NCBI GenBank assembly: GCA_026018925.1
Contig: JAKSZU010000016.1
Span: 54,084,496-54,148,495, forward strand
Direction of reading: 5' to 3'
Length of the DNA: 64,000 nt
Origin: Tupaia tana
Lineage: Eukaryota > Chordata > Mammalia > Scandentia > Tupaiidae
Position 1 is the first letter of the stretch. Each line of letters opens with the position of its first letter. Shown here in pieces: positions 1-14,561 of the stretch. Both the position numbers and the translations under genes were made by a program. Under the pieces are notes generated by a model, which made no database searches, was not told the origin of the DNA, and saw nothing but the letters and a program-made list of their open reading frames with translations.

Positions 1-40
1 AGCGCACACGCCCTATAGCAAAAACTTCTCCCAAAAAAAA
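1..40 (+). repeat. SINE L form, 3' end only (cut by window)
   Basis: Begins at the GAGCGCAC..CCTATAGCAAAAAC end of a long-form SINE and its A-tail; the rest is outside the window. Confidence 0.75.
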
Positions 41-46
41 CATTGC

Positions 47-157
47 AGGCATGTGTACCTGGTGTGTTTTTTCAGGCCAGTGAGTCCAGGTTTCAAACCA
101 CACAGTCGGCCATGTGGGATCCAGCCACCTTAACCACCATACCACCAGCTAGCCTTG
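47..157 (-). repeat. SINE D form, 5' part
   Basis: Minus-strand head: on the plus strand it ends CACCATACCACCAGCTAGCC, the inverted tRNA-like 5' end. Confidence 0.55.
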
Positions 158-340
158 TTTTTGTTTTATAAAATTGATATTTTTGTTTTCGAGAGTTAAG
201 AGACACATACACATGGGCACCCTCAACATGGTTCTACCATGCCATGACCCTCTTCACCATCTCCCAGCCAGCCCGTGTCATGAGTGCATGCGGGTGTGCC
301 TGGCCAATTCAGGGAGACTCGGGATCAGAACCTGGGCCTC
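158..340. other. GTF2I intron, no clear feature
   Basis: AT-rich then mixed sequence between two SINEs; possibly a very old SINE, not assignable. Confidence 0.3.
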
Positions 341-602
341 AGGCCCAGCAGATGGCGTAATGGTTACATTGCTGGACTCCAGTGTAGTCCACTGTGGTTC
401 AAGTCCTAGACCCAGCGGCTTAACCTGGACGTGTGTGTGTGCGTGCCCAAGATCCTGAAAAAAGAATGAAGGAGAAGGGATTGTGGTGTGGCCATCCCCT
501 CTGGGGGATGATTTCTCATTTTCTGTCTCTTTGTCTCTGTCTCTCCAGTGGGTACATGCACCCTCTAGCAAAATCTGTCTCTCAGCAAAAAAAAAAAAAA
601 AG
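341..602 (+). repeat. SINE L form, diverged
   Basis: Head GCCCAGCAGATGGCGTAATGG, full body, and a 15-base A-tail. Many CpG sites have decayed to TG/CA. Confidence 0.75.
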
Positions 603-742
603 GAAGGAGCCTGGGGTCTCCCATCTGGCTCCAGCAGTAAGCAGCACTGCCCTGCTGCCTGTACTGCTACAGCTGAGCATGTGTGTGTTTATTTTAAAGA
701 AATGCTGCCAGTAGAGCTAGACTTAAAAATGGTTCCATGTTG

Positions 743-908
743 GGGACCAGCAGGTGATGTGGTAGTTAAGGCGCTGGACACTCCCACATGGCTTACCATG
801 GTTTGAGTCCTGGACCTTTCTTTCTCACTTTATCTCTCTCTCTCTCTGATAAATTAAACTAAAATGATTGAATAAATAAAATTAAAATAGATAATTATTT
901 AAAAAAAA
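743..908 (+). repeat. SINE S form
   Basis: GGGACCAGCAGGTGATGTGG head, CT-rich middle and AATAAATAAAATT tail typical of the short form. Confidence 0.75.
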
Positions 909-1848
909 GTTTCCATGTCAAAATAGCAACCACAGCATGCATTGTCATAGTTTTTCTAAAACTGTATTAATTTTTTTAAAATGTATAAAATACTAGGAAG
1001 ACATTTATCAGCAGATTTCAACAAGTGTACATATTAGCTAACTCATTAGAGCCATAAAACAAGTACTAGGTATGCTTGTAAAAGGTATTAATTTGGTCAT
1101 GGTTACCTAGGAAATTAGAAAATACTATTACCAAACTAAATTCCTTAATGAAAGGCAAGAAGATTATCAGTCAAGTGGATTTAATCATTTTTCAGTTCTG
1201 AAAAGAAGACTTATCCTTCGAATGTGCTGCACTAAATGAGAGGAAAGGAAAGAGAAACACCTAGTCACACTTTGTACCCGAAACATAAAGGGAAAAATCA
1301 TGTTTTAGATGAATGTATCACTAGGCTCCAGGTCATCCATAAAGAACAGAAATCACACTGATGATACCTCCCTTTGAGTAATAGTAGGTGGTAAAATACT
1401 CTTCATCTGTTTCTTTCCAGGTTGTAAGCGATAATTATTTAAATCTCAGATTCTGTACCCAAACTTGGTAATCCTGTGTAAAAGCAAACAGAGATGTTTT
1501 CTGACCTGGCATTGGGTGGGTAGCAGTTGAAATGTCTCCAGCCCTGAACGAATACTTACTCAGATCGGCCCCTTGCAGGCCTGGACTTAGACAGCAGGGA
1601 GTCGGAGAGGACCTGCTGATAACTGGTACTTGGGGCTCTGCTTCTGCTCTCTCCGATTCTTCCACCCCTCTGCTGATTGCTCCCTTACACTGGTGGCAAA
1701 CTGGATGCAGCCGTCCCAAGCCTCACTGGAAGCGACCTGTTTATCTCAGAGCAGGGAAAACCTTAGTGTATGGTCACACTTCTCTTTAATTAAAAATCAC
1801 ATTGCGAGCTTACTCCTAAATCAAGTCCCAGCAAGGGAAAAGCACCAG
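909..1848. other. GTF2I intron, unique sequence
   Basis: AT-rich single-copy-looking intron. I found no exon with I-repeat similarity and no recognisable repeat. Confidence 0.5.
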
Positions 1849-1860
1849 CGTGATAGGTTT

Positions 1861-2128
1861 TTTTTTTTGGAGGGGGAGAGGTTTTCGCTATAGGGCGCGT
1901 GCGCTTGCCAGACAGACAGAGAGAGACATAAAGACAGAAAGCGAGAAATCATCCCCCAGGGGGGATGGTCACGCCGCAATCCCTTCTCCTCCATTCTCCT
2001 CTCGGGATCTTGGGCACACATGCACACACGCCTGGCGTGAGTTTTAAGCCACCGGGTCCGGGATGCGAACCGCGGTCGACTACGTGGGAGTCCAGCGACA
2101 TAGCCATTATGCTAACTGCTGGTTCCCC
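1861..2128 (-). repeat. SINE L form, young
   Basis: Near-consensus copy with GGGCGCGTGCGC and CGCGGTCGAC still CpG-rich. Flanked by an exact 12-bp target duplication CGTGATAGGTTT (1849-1860 and 2129-2140). Confidence 0.9.
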
Positions 2129-2140
2129 CGTGATAGGTTT

Positions 2141-2620
2141 AGACCAAACAGAATTCATCCCCAGGGAGTGGGAATAAATTCATTTCTGAAATACATTTTT
2201 TTAAGTCCCTCTATAGTGACCAAGTCTTTTTTTGAATCATGTGCATGGTATATCAGAATTTTTTTTAAAGTTTACTGACGTTATCCTTGAGGTAATAAAC
2301 AGTGAACTGAGTAGTAGGATAATAGTCTTTTCACTTTCAAAAGTGTTTAACTTCACTCCACTAACACACTGGTATCATTGAGAAAATGGAAAAATTAATG
2401 GCATCTTGACAAGTGTTAGAACCAAGCCAATATGCCTTTGTCAGTATTAAATAAAAGCATGTCAGAAGTGTTTAACTAAAGATGAAAAGAGCCATGCCAT
2501 ACCTCATTATAATAGATAAGCTGTCTCCCAGAACAAGTTGTTGCTAACGTTTTTCTTACACATTGTATTTTAAAGACTAAGAGAAAATTGAACAGTAAGC
2601 AAAAAAGTGTATTATTTTAA
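2141..2620. other. GTF2I intron, unique sequence
   Basis: AT-rich; no exon or repeat recognised. Confidence 0.5.
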
Positions 2621-2850
2621 GAACCAGGGGTTTGGTGGTTAAGGTAGCTGGATCACACATGGCCAACTACAGAGTTCAAATCCTGGTCCCAGTGGCCTGA
2701 AAAACACTGGGCATGTGTGCATGTGTACCCAAAATTTCAAAAGGAGGGAGAAATGGAGAAGGGATTCCAGTGTGATCATTCTCCATAGGAGTGCTTTCTC
2801 ACTCACTCTCTGGCAACCAAACGTGCCCTCTGGCAAAAAATTAAAAAAGG
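2621..2850 (+). repeat. SINE D form
   Basis: Old head GAACCAGGGGTTTGGTGG and the ending CCCTCTGGCAAAAAATT of the diverged form. Confidence 0.65.
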
Positions 2851-2894
2851 TTTTATACTGTCATTAAATTGTATATTTTAAAATTTGTTTTAAA

Positions 2895-3144
2895 ACATTC
2901 ATTCATTTTATTTATTTAATGCCAGAAAGAGTGTATATATTTACACCAGAGAGAGAAAGTGTCCCCCAGTGGGGCCTAGTCATGCTGCAGTCCTTTTTCC
3001 TTCCATTCTTCGTTCTATTAGGATCCTGGGCATGTTTGTTACATGCACCCTACATATTTTTCAAGCTGTGGGGACCAGAACTCCAAACCACCTAGTTTGG
3101 CTTCTTCTGCACAGCGCTGAACCATTGTACTACAAGGCTGACCC
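2895..3144 (-). repeat. SINE D form
   Basis: Inverted D copy, starting with an AT-rich tail and ending near CTACAAGGCTGACCC. Confidence 0.6.
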
Positions 3145-3164
3145 TCGAATTTATTTTATTTATT

Positions 3165-3387
3165 TTAGGGTTCATGTGCTTGCCAGAGAGAGAGAGAGAG
3201 AGAGAGAAATCACCTGCCAGGGGGAATAGCCACACCACAGTCCCTTCTCCGCCATTCTTCTCTCAGGATTTTGGGCACCCACGCACATGTGCCCAGTGTG
3301 AGTTTCAAGCTGCTGGGTCCAGGACTTAAACTGCAGTCGGCCATGTGGGAGTCCAGTGACATAACCATTACGCCACCTGCTGGCCCC
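3165..3387 (-). repeat. SINE L form, diverged
   Basis: Starts within the body (GGTTCATGTGCTTGCCAGAG) and runs to the head CACCTGCTGGCCCCC; contains a short (AG)n run. Confidence 0.7.
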
Positions 3388-3626
3388 CAGACAGACACTC
3401 TTAGACATCCTTTAATTCAGTTCAGCTTACTGAGAGATCTCCCACAGGACTCAGTCTCATGGCAGTCTCCTGTGAAAGTTAGGATATTACAGCAGAAGAG
3501 AATGATATGAGATACATAAGCTGGGTTATGAAAAATTCTGTGATTTATTACTTATGTTTTATGGACTGTTTGGTCATTATGAAAAATAAAACATCTTGTC
3601 TTACAAATAATATTTCTATAATTTTT

Positions 3627-3870
3627 GTTTGTTTTGGAGAGGTTTTTGCTATAGGTCACATGCGCTCGCCAGAAAGACAGAGAGACAGAAAATGAGAAAT
3701 CACCCCCCAGGGGTGATGGCCATACTGTAATCCCTTCTCCTCCATTCTCCTCTGGGAATCTTGGGCACGCACACACATGTGCCCAGCCTGAGTTTAAGCC
3801 ACTGGGACTCAAACCGTGGTCCACTACATGGGAGTCCAGTGACATAGCCATTACTCCAACTGCTGGTCCC
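3627..3870 (-). repeat. SINE L form
   Basis: Complete inverted copy flanked by an 18-bp target duplication AATATTTCTRTAATTTTT (3609-3626, 3871-3888; one mismatch). Confidence 0.85.
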
Positions 3871-4051
3871 AATATTTCTGTAATTTTTACATCAGTTACT
3901 AGATATGTAGAGGAAGGTCCTCTTGAATGTGATTTTAAGGAGTCCGTTTAAAATTTCTGTAAGACACTTAAAATACTAGGAAGTTGCCGTTACCTCTTAC
4001 TGTGAGGACATGTGCTTTACAAAGTACTGTGTAAGGTCATCTGCAGTTTTT

Positions 4052-4218
4052 TTGGAGGCTAGCAAGTAGTTGACAATGGCCAGTTCTGCAGTTTGAGTTC
4101 CAGACCTGGAGGCTTAAAAATCACCCTGGGCCTGTGTATGAACATGCCCAAAATGCCAAGAGGAGAATAGAGGAAAAGGGACTGTTGTGTGGCCATCCCC
4201 CTGGGGAGTGATTTCTCA

Positions 4219-4272
<54 letters not shown>

Positions 4273-4312
4273 GGCAAGCACATGCACCCTATGGCAAAAC
4301 TAAAAAAATAAA
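4052..4312 (+). repeat. SINE D form with expanded CT run
   Basis: D/L intermediate body; the pyrimidine stretch has grown to a (CT)n microsatellite. Ends GCACCCTATGGCAAAACT. Confidence 0.7.
4222..4268 (+). repeat. (CT)n microsatellite
   Basis: About 47 bp of CT dinucleotides inside the SINE at 4052. Confidence 0.9.
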
Positions 4313-4386
4313 ATGATTTTGTCACGTTACTCTGCAGAAACCTTAAGAAATTAAGATTTCTTGTGCTCAAGTATCCATATTGTTCT

Positions 4387-4642
4387 TTTTTCCCCCCTAG
4401 GTTTTTTGCCTTAGAGAGTGTGTACTTACTGCAGAGAGAGAGGGAGAGACAGAGAGAGGGAAATTGAGAACTCACTCCCTGGGAAGATGGCCACGCCACA
4501 GCCCCTTCTCCATTCTCTTCTTGGGATCTTGTGCACACACGCACACATCTGGTGTGATTTTCAAACCACTTGGGTCCAGGACTCGAACCACTGATGGCCT
4601 GTGGGAGTCACGAATCTTAACCACCACACCACTCACGAGCCC
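4387..4642 (-). repeat. SINE L/D form
   Basis: Inverted copy with (GA)-rich stretch; head end ACCACACCACTCACGAGCCC. Confidence 0.65.
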
Positions 4643-4755
4643 TGTCTTTCCTTTTTAAAATAGACCTTGGTGACTGAATATTATGTATGTTCTAGCAGTT
4701 ATTACTTTGCTGAATATTACCTAGTGAATATTTAGTACTTACTCTTACCTTTTAG

Positions 4756-4814
4756 ACATGAACTTTTAAATTCAACTCGTGAAGATTTACAGCTTGATAA
4801 GCCAGCCTCAGGAG
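4756..4814 (+). CDS. GTF2I: GTF2I exon: linker before I-repeat R3
   Basis: A 59-nt exon between TTTTAG and GTAGGT. It adds one base to an upstream codon and then reads HELLNSTREDLQLDKPASG, ending one base into a Val codon that the next exon completes. It is a Ser/Thr/acidic linker with no domain of its own. It matches the human segment just before R3 from memory. Same length as the linker exons at 10246 and 14503. Confidence 0.93.
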
Positions 4815-5732
<918 letters not shown>

Positions 5733-5799
5733 TAGTTCCCCACTACTCCAACTAAGGTATGTTATAGAATAATGTGGGGGTTTTTGTTTCGTTTTGTTT

Positions 5800-5919
5800 T
5801 TTAACGTTTATTTGTCTATTTGTTGTGATTTTCAAGCCACTGGGTCTGGGACATGAACTGCAGTCAGCTATGTGGGAATCCAGCACCTTACCCACCATGC
5901 TACTACTTGCTGGCCCCCA
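5800..5919 (-). repeat. SINE D form, 5' part
   Basis: Only the head half is present, ending CTACTACTTGCTGGCCCCC on the plus strand. Confidence 0.6.
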
Positions 5920-5968
5920 GAATAATGTTTTTTAAATTATCACTTTGTTTGAGGAAAGAAAATGTGAG

Positions 5969-5987
5969 ATATATATATGTGTGTGTG

Positions 5988-6037
<50 letters not shown>

Positions 6038-6069
6038 CACATATGTATATATATATGTGTGTGTGTGTC
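5969..6069. repeat. Compound TA/TG/CA microsatellite
   Basis: Alternating (TA)n, (TG)n and (CA)n blocks, about 100 bp. The TG block before and the CA block after a TA centre are inverted complements, so the region can fold back. Confidence 0.9.
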
Positions 6070-6083
6070 ACCTTCAGTATTCC

Positions 6084-6332
6084 CTTTTTTTTTTTTTTGA
6101 GAGGTTTTTGCTATAGGGCGCGTGTGCTCGCCAGACATAGACAGAGAGACAGAAAGCAGGAACTCACCCCCCAGGGGGGATGGCCACGCCGCAATCCCTT
6201 CTCCTCCATTCTCTTCTCGGGATCTTGGGCACGCACGAACCTGGCGTGAGTTCAAGCCACCGGGACCGGGACTTGAACCGCAGTCGACTACGTGGGAGAC
6301 CAGCGACAAAGCCATTACGCTAACTACTGGTC
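6084..6332 (-). repeat. SINE L form, young
   Basis: Near-consensus inverted copy. Target duplication CCTTCAGTRTTCC at 6071-6083 and 6333-6345. Confidence 0.9.
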
Positions 6333-6387
6333 CCTTCAGTGTTCCATTTTTAATAAATACTTATTAAAAGTTTAGTGTAACTTTTTT

Positions 6388-6642
6388 ATGTTTTCGATTT
6401 TTCTTAGATTTTTGCTGGAGGGTACATGTGCCTTCCAGAAAGACAGAGAAACAGAAAGCAAGTAGTCACCCCCGAGGGGGATGGCCACACCGTAGTCCTT
6501 TCTTCTCCATTCTCTTCTCAGAATTTTGGGCACACACATACATGCACCCAATGTGCATGTTAAGCCGCTGGGTCCAGCACTCGAACCGCAGTCAGCCACT
6601 TGGGAGTCCAGCAGCTTAACCACTATGCCACCTGCTGTCCCC
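6388..6642 (-). repeat. SINE L form, diverged
   Basis: Complete inverted copy from GATTTTTGCTGGAGGG to CACCTGCTGTCCCC. Confidence 0.75.
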
Positions 6643-6844
6643 AATATAGCTCTTTTCATTAGTGTTCACAGATTTAGGTGTGTCTAGAAATGTTGCTGCT
6701 TTAGAGAACTAGTAGCCAGCAGTATTGCTGATTTTTTTAAGGTTCTGTTAGGGGGAAGAAGGAAACTTAGATTCTCTATAGCTATTAACCACTCCAAGTA
6801 TTGAGGAAGAACTCACTAATTCCGATTGCACAATTATTTTTATT

Positions 6845-7305
6845 TCTAATATTTTATTTAGTTTTGTTTACTTACTTTAATTTGATCAGAGAGGAGCAGA
6901 GTAAGAGAGAGAGAGGGAAAATAAGAAAGTAAGCCTATGGGACCAGCAGTTAGCGTAATGGCTGTGTCGCCAGACTCCCATGTAGTCGACCGCGGTTCGC
7001 GTCCCGGACCCGGTGGTTCTCATCCCGGACCCGGTGGCTTAAAACTCACGCCGGGCACGTGTGCGTGCGTGCCCAAGATCCCAAGAGGAGAAAGGAGGAG
7101 AAGGGATTGCGGCGTGGCCATCCCCCCGGGGGGTGATTTCTCGCTTTCTGTCTCTCTGTTTCTCTCTGGCGAGCGCACGCGCCCTATAGCAAAAACCTCT
7201 CCAAAAAAAAAAAAAAGAAAGAAAGCCACTGAGTCTTGAGACTCAAACCATGGTCGGCCATGTGGGAGTCCAAAGCCCTTAACTACCACATCATCTGCCA
7301 GGCCC
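6845..7305 (-). repeat. SINE S form, split by a younger SINE
   Basis: An S copy in two parts, 6845-6936 (TTTAATTTGATCAGAGAGG) and 7214-7305 (head, ending CATCTGCCAGGCCC). The L copy at 6937-7213 sits between them. Confidence 0.75.
6937..7213 (+). repeat. SINE L form, young, with internal duplication
   Basis: CpG-rich copy inserted in the S copy above. Target duplication AAGAAAGTAAGCC / AAGAAAGAAAGCC. The stretch TCCCGGACCCGGTGG occurs twice in a row at about 7002-7040. Confidence 0.88.
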
Positions 7306-7317
7306 TGCACGATCTTT

Positions 7318-7566
7318 TTCTATTTTTAGGATTGTTTTTTTCTTTTACTGTAGGGCACATGCACTCACCAAAGAGAAAAGGTGAAAACTCACCCCCAAGG
7401 AATGGCCTTGCTTCAATCCCCACTCCACCATTCTCCTCTCAGAAGTTTGGTTACCTACATGCACGCACCCAGCTTGATTTTCAAGTTCCTGGGTCTGGAA
7501 CTCAAACTACCTAGTCAGCCGTGTGTGATCCAGCTGCCTTAACCTCCACACCACCTGCTGGTCCCT
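7318..7566 (-). repeat. SINE D form
   Basis: Inverted copy, CACATGCACTCACC body, head end CACCACCTGCTGGTCCC. Confidence 0.65.
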
Positions 7567-7842
7567 CAGCAGCACCATCTTGCCACGTCACTGGCACCTG
7601 TGAACTCCTTCCACCTCTGGGTGAGAGGCAGAAACAGCCAGAGCAGTACCCTGCCCCTCCCCCTGCCCCTGCCCCTGCCCCTGTTCATTCTGGAGCATTT
7701 GTTCAAGCAGTAGATAAGCAGGGAACACTTAATGTTAGTATAAGAAAGGGGCAAGGGATCTGGGGAAAAATTAGGGAGAATGAGGGGAGTAAGACGGCAG
7801 GGATTGTTATTGGGAAGGCCTCTTTGATAATATGGAAAACAT
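7567..7842. other. GTF2I intron, unique; short (CCCCTG)n run
   Basis: Single-copy intron with a small tandem CCCCTG run at about 7655-7682. Confidence 0.5.
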
Positions 7843-8091
7843 GGGACCAGCACTTAGCTTAATGGCTATGTCGCTGGACTCCCACGTAATCGACCGCGGT
7901 TCGAGTCCCGGACCTGGTGGCTTAAACTCACACCGGGCGCATGTGCGTGCGTGCCCAAGTTCCCGAGAGCAGAAGGGATTGCGGCATGGCCATCCCCCCG
8001 GGGGGTGATTTCTCGCTTTCTGTCTCTCTGTCTCTCTCTGTCTGTCTGGCGAGCGCACGCGCCCTATAGCAAAAACCTCTTCAAAAAGAAA
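7843..8091 (+). repeat. SINE L form, young
   Basis: Perfect B box GGTTCGAGTCC; 3' end GCCCTATAGCAAAAACCTCT. Small internal deletion after GCCCAAGTTCCCGAGAG. Flanks GGAAAACATG / AGAAAACACG. Confidence 0.88.
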
Positions 8092-8332
8092 AAAGAAAAC
8101 ACGTCCTGCAGTTGGCCTTTGCCTTTTTCTACAGCTTCTGCTCTTCCCATCCCAACTCTAGTGATACGTTCTTTTTTATTTTATAGAACATTTGTTAGAA
8201 TTAGGTTTGTGTATTTTTTTGTTCTATTTAAAAATGCACAGTAATAATAGTTAATAACATTCCCAGATGTGACTCTCAAACCCTCTAATCCTTAACTGTT
8301 ATTTTTATTGGCATGTTTCTTTTCTGATCTTT

Positions 8333-8514
8333 ATCAAATCACTCCCCAGAGGGGATGGCCACACCACAATCCTTTCTCCTCCATTCTCCTCTCGGGATCT
8401 TGGGCATGCACATGTATGTACCTGGTGTGACTTTAAGCCACTGGGTCCGGGACTTGAACCGCAGTCGACTCCACAGAAGTCCAGCGACATAGCCATTACA
8501 CCAATTGCTGGTCC
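8333..8514 (-). repeat. SINE L form, 3' truncated
   Basis: Lacks the ATAGCAAAAACC end; head end CACCAATTGCTGGTCCC is present. Confidence 0.75.
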
Positions 8515-8550
8515 CACTGTATTGAGTCTTTAAAGGAGTGTTTCCAGAGG

Positions 8551-8844
8551 ATTTTCTTTTCTTTTTTTTTTTTTTTATTTTATTTTATTTTTTTATTTTA
8601 TTTTTTTATTTTATTTTTTTTAGCCAAAGCGTATGTGTTTTCTCCAGAGAGAAAGGAAACGCAGGAGAAAGCATCCCCCAGTGGAGCCTAGTCACAAACT
8701 TCTCCATGTCTCTATCCTGTTGGGATTCTGACCCCACTTGCACATGTGCCCTGTGTGTTTTCTAAGGCAGTAGGAGCAAGATTTGAACTGTGTGCTTGGT
8801 CATCTAGAATCTGGTTCCCTTAATCACTAGATCATGGGACCTGC
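8551..8844 (-). repeat. SINE D form with expanded T-rich tail
   Basis: The inverted A-tail has become a 70-bp TTTTA-type simple repeat (8551-8621); head end is ATCATGGGACCTGCC. Confidence 0.6.
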
Positions 8845-8900
8845 CCTCTGTTTTGTTTTGTTTTTTAAATTGGCATGTGCCTTGTTTTGGATTGTACTAA

Positions 8901-9137
<237 letters not shown>

Positions 9138-9258
9138 TAAGATCATAAACTGCAGAAGCAAATTTAATGTGTTCCTGAGAACAGATGAACTGGGTAAAGC
9201 TAGACTTTTGTTTCCTTCTCAGTAGGACTTCCTCTCCATATTTAAGATGAAGGCCTCA

Positions 9259-9780
9259 CATTTATGCTCATTTATTGAGCAAATATTTATTTTATACAAG
9301 CATCAGATGTACAAAATTGAATCTAATAGGAGCCCTGTCCTTGAACAACTTAATACAAAGATCAATGTAGTAAGATGTTATTAGCATTTCCGGGGGAGAG
9401 GCAGTGGTAGCACAGCCATGCTGGTCAGTGGTGCATGCAGAGGAGAGGAGAGGTATTTCCAGTGAAGGGAAGAATACTGGAGGGAGGGAGGACGGTGTCG
9501 GGAGTGTTCAGACTCCTAAGTAACCCATCCATATGGGGAGAGCGATGCCTTGTGGGCAGCATGACTTTAAGTAGGATAGATAGACTTGGAGGCAAAGTAG
9601 AGGAAGGCTTTGATCCTCTAAAAGCAGTGGCAGTTATTAAAAGCTTTTAAGTCAAAGGTACCTTGAAACCATTTAAATCTGCATTTTAGAAAGATTATTC
9701 TACCTGGATTTTGAAGGAGACTTGGGTGTGGAAAGGAGAAGGCCACTGACAGAGGAATGTTGAGCCCTAAGTAGACCCTT
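9259..9780 (+). repeat. Ancient interspersed repeat
   Basis: Starts like other mammalian repeats with TTTATTGAGCAAATATTTAT and CCCTGTCCTTGAACAACTTA, then a purine-rich body similar in order to those at 47161 and 52125. Family not named. Confidence 0.4.
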
Positions 9781-10336
<556 letters not shown>

Positions 10337-10484
10337 TAAATCAATGGTTTTTACACTTAGTGTTATTCTTTTTAATCTTTTAAACCCACAAAACTCCTCC
10401 TTCTTCCCCTCCCCTTCCCCCAAAAAATCTTTTAAGGAAGATTAGTATAGGCAGCTCTTAGTTTATCAGTGTAAATATACACAG

Positions 10485-10771
10485 GGTTTTGTTTGTTTGT
10501 TTTGTTTTAGAGAGATTTTTGTTATAGGGCCCATGTGTTTGCTAAGCAGAGAGAGACAGAAAGCAAAAAATCGCTCCCCTCCCCACCCGCCAGGAGTAAT
10601 GGCTATACCACAAACCCTTCTCTTCTGTTCTCCTCCTAGGATCTTGGGTAGGATCTTGGGCACGCTTGTACATGTGCCCTGCATGAGTTTGAAGCCACTG
10701 GTCCAGGACTCGAACTGCGGTCAGCTCTGTGGGAGTCTGGCGATGTAACTGCTGTGCCATCTGCTGGCCTC
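10485..10771 (-). repeat. SINE L form, diverged
   Basis: Inverted copy with GTTT-rich tail; a duplicated ATCTTGGGTAGGATCTTGGG is visible; head end TGCCATCTGCTGGCC. Confidence 0.75.
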
Positions 10772-10802
10772 CATACACAGTTTTTTAGCTTTGATTTAGA
10801 CT

Positions 10803-11022
10803 GGTACTATCCAGTTGATACATAGTATGCCCCATAAATGCAATACGTTTTCTAGTAGCCAAACTTGTGTGTTAGAACTTAAAATTTTTAAAAGCAAACT
10901 TTACATTTTTATTCTTGATTTAGAGGCCCAATGTACATTTTACACTTATGGCACATCTCAGTGCCGGTTAGCCACATTTCAGCTGTTCAGGGCTAGTGGT
11001 TACCATGTGCGACTGTACACAT
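10803..11022. repeat. Fossil DNA-transposon-like repeat
   Basis: TTTTCTAGTAGCCA, then ATTTTACACTTATGGCACATCT and CTAGTGGTTACC follow the order of a common mammalian MER-type element; family not certain. Confidence 0.4.
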
Positions 11023-11039
11023 TTAGAGTTTAACCTTTA

Positions 11040-13017
<1,978 letters not shown>

Positions 13018-13070
13018 TAAGTCCTGTTTGCTCCTATAGTCATTTTTAGAATTAAAATAATAAAATTATA

Positions 13071-13312
13071 TTTCTTTTTTGTTTGTCTGCTATAAGGCAT
13101 GTGAGCTCAACACAGAAAGAGAGGGAAAGTGAAAACTTGCCCTCCAGGGGGCATGGCCACACCTCAGTCCTTTCTCTTCCATGCTCCTCTCAGGATTCTG
13201 GGCACACACGCACACATACGCAGCGTGATTCTCAAGCTGCCAGGTCTGAGACTCAAACCTCACAGTCAGTCATGTGGAATCTAGCCACCTGAACCTCCAC
13301 ACACTGGCTGAC
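13071..13312 (-). repeat. SINE D form
   Basis: Starts 55 bp after the R4 core exon; CTGCTATAAGGCATGTGAGC body, degraded head. Confidence 0.65.
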
Positions 13313-13424
13313 TCATGAAATTATGTTTTTATTTAAATTATTTGTCTAGTTAAAGATGGCAGGTCTGGCCTGCTGTCAGCTACTGTTGTGGGATTGCCTT
13401 TGATCTCTGCCATCCCCCATCCCC

Positions 13425-13640
13425 CAAGTTTTTTTATTTATTTCTTCCATGAGCCAGAGGGAGACAGTTACCCCCAGCAGGATCTTGACACCATGATGCA
13501 TCTCCAGCTTTAACCAGCACCGCATCGTGGGGACACATGGGCCTGGTGGCTCAGGGAATTCTCCAGATACAAACTCGGAACCTTTCCGTATGGATCAACC
13601 TCAGAGAGTGATCACATAATATACAACCACTGTGCCAGCA
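13425..13640 (-). repeat. Very old SINE-like segment
   Basis: AT-rich start, GAGCCAGAGGGAGAC and a weak inverted head suggest a degraded D-type copy; uncertain. Confidence 0.3.
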
Positions 13641-13742
13641 TCTGCAGTTGCCTCTTAGTAGGATTAGAGATGTTGTGATGCCTCTTAATATTCCTGAATA
13701 CTTGAACTGGTCATTGAATTGACAACGCTGATTTTTTTTTTT

Positions 13743-13945
13743 TAGGGCCAGCCCTATGGCCTGATGGTTGGGAGAGCTGTGTCCCACATGGCCGATTAGT
13801 GGTTCGAATCACAGACCCAGTGGTTCGAATCATCAATCCTTAAAGGATGATGAAATGGAGGAGAAGGGATTGTAGCATAACCACACCTTGGAGTATGTTT
13901 TCTCTTCCTCCCTCCCTCTGGCAAGCAAGCACACTTGCCCTCTGG

Positions 13946-13947
<2 letters not shown>
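13743..13947 (+). repeat. SINE D form, rearranged
   Basis: Head GGGCCAGCCCTATGGCC; the B-box GTGGTTCGAATCA is present twice. It runs into a 26-base poly(T) (13948-13973), which is not its own A-tail. Confidence 0.6.
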
Positions 13948-13977
<30 letters not shown>

Positions 13978-14084
13978 ACTGACTTTTATCTGCTTTGTTT
14001 TTCCTGGTCAATCTTGTGAGTAAATAAATACCTTTGTTTGAGTTTCTTATTTACATTTTTGCAAAATTTCATTAATTTCTTAAA

Positions 14085-14245
14085 AGAATTATTCTATTCA
14101 ACTTTATTCATTTATTTTAATGCAACAAGAGAGGGACAGAGTAGGGGGTGGTGAGAAAGCAAGCCACCAGGTCCAGGACTCAAACCACGGTTGGCCATAT
14201 TGGGAGTCCAGCACCCTTAGCCACCATGCCACCTGCTGGCCCCCA
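14085..14245 (-). repeat. SINE S form
   Basis: Inverted S copy, AATTATTCTATTCAAC tail to CACCTGCTGGCCCCC head. Confidence 0.75.
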
Positions 14246-14502
14246 AAATTTCAGTAGTCTAAGAAACAAGTTTTAATTTTGTTTTCCATGAAAGAGGTTA
14301 TTTGTTTTTCATAAAATTAATTACCAGGTAATCGTGGGATGGAAACATCAGCAGTTTTTGTCTGTGATGTTAGAAATGACTTTTGCATTACAGGATGATT
14401 CTTCGAACACCTTTGTAAAAAGTAGTGGTGATGATCATTTTTATAAGCTGTGAAGACCAACATTATACTGGCTACTGTAACGTTTCTTGATTTTCTTTGT
14501 AG

Positions 14503-14561
14503 ACCTGAACTAGTTGTTTCTTACTTACCTCCTGGAATGGCTAGTAAAATAAACACTAAAG
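14503..14561 (+). CDS. GTF2I: GTF2I exon: linker after R4
   Basis: A 59-nt exon (TTTGTAG..GTAAGA) encoding PELVVSYLPPGMASKINTK. From memory human has Ile at the second Val of ELVVS. Joins in frame to the basic exon that follows. Confidence 0.94.

Noticed and set aside
5969..6069. CRISPR-like or tandem-repeat array
   Set aside because: It is plain dinucleotide repeat; no spacer structure. The organism is a mammal.
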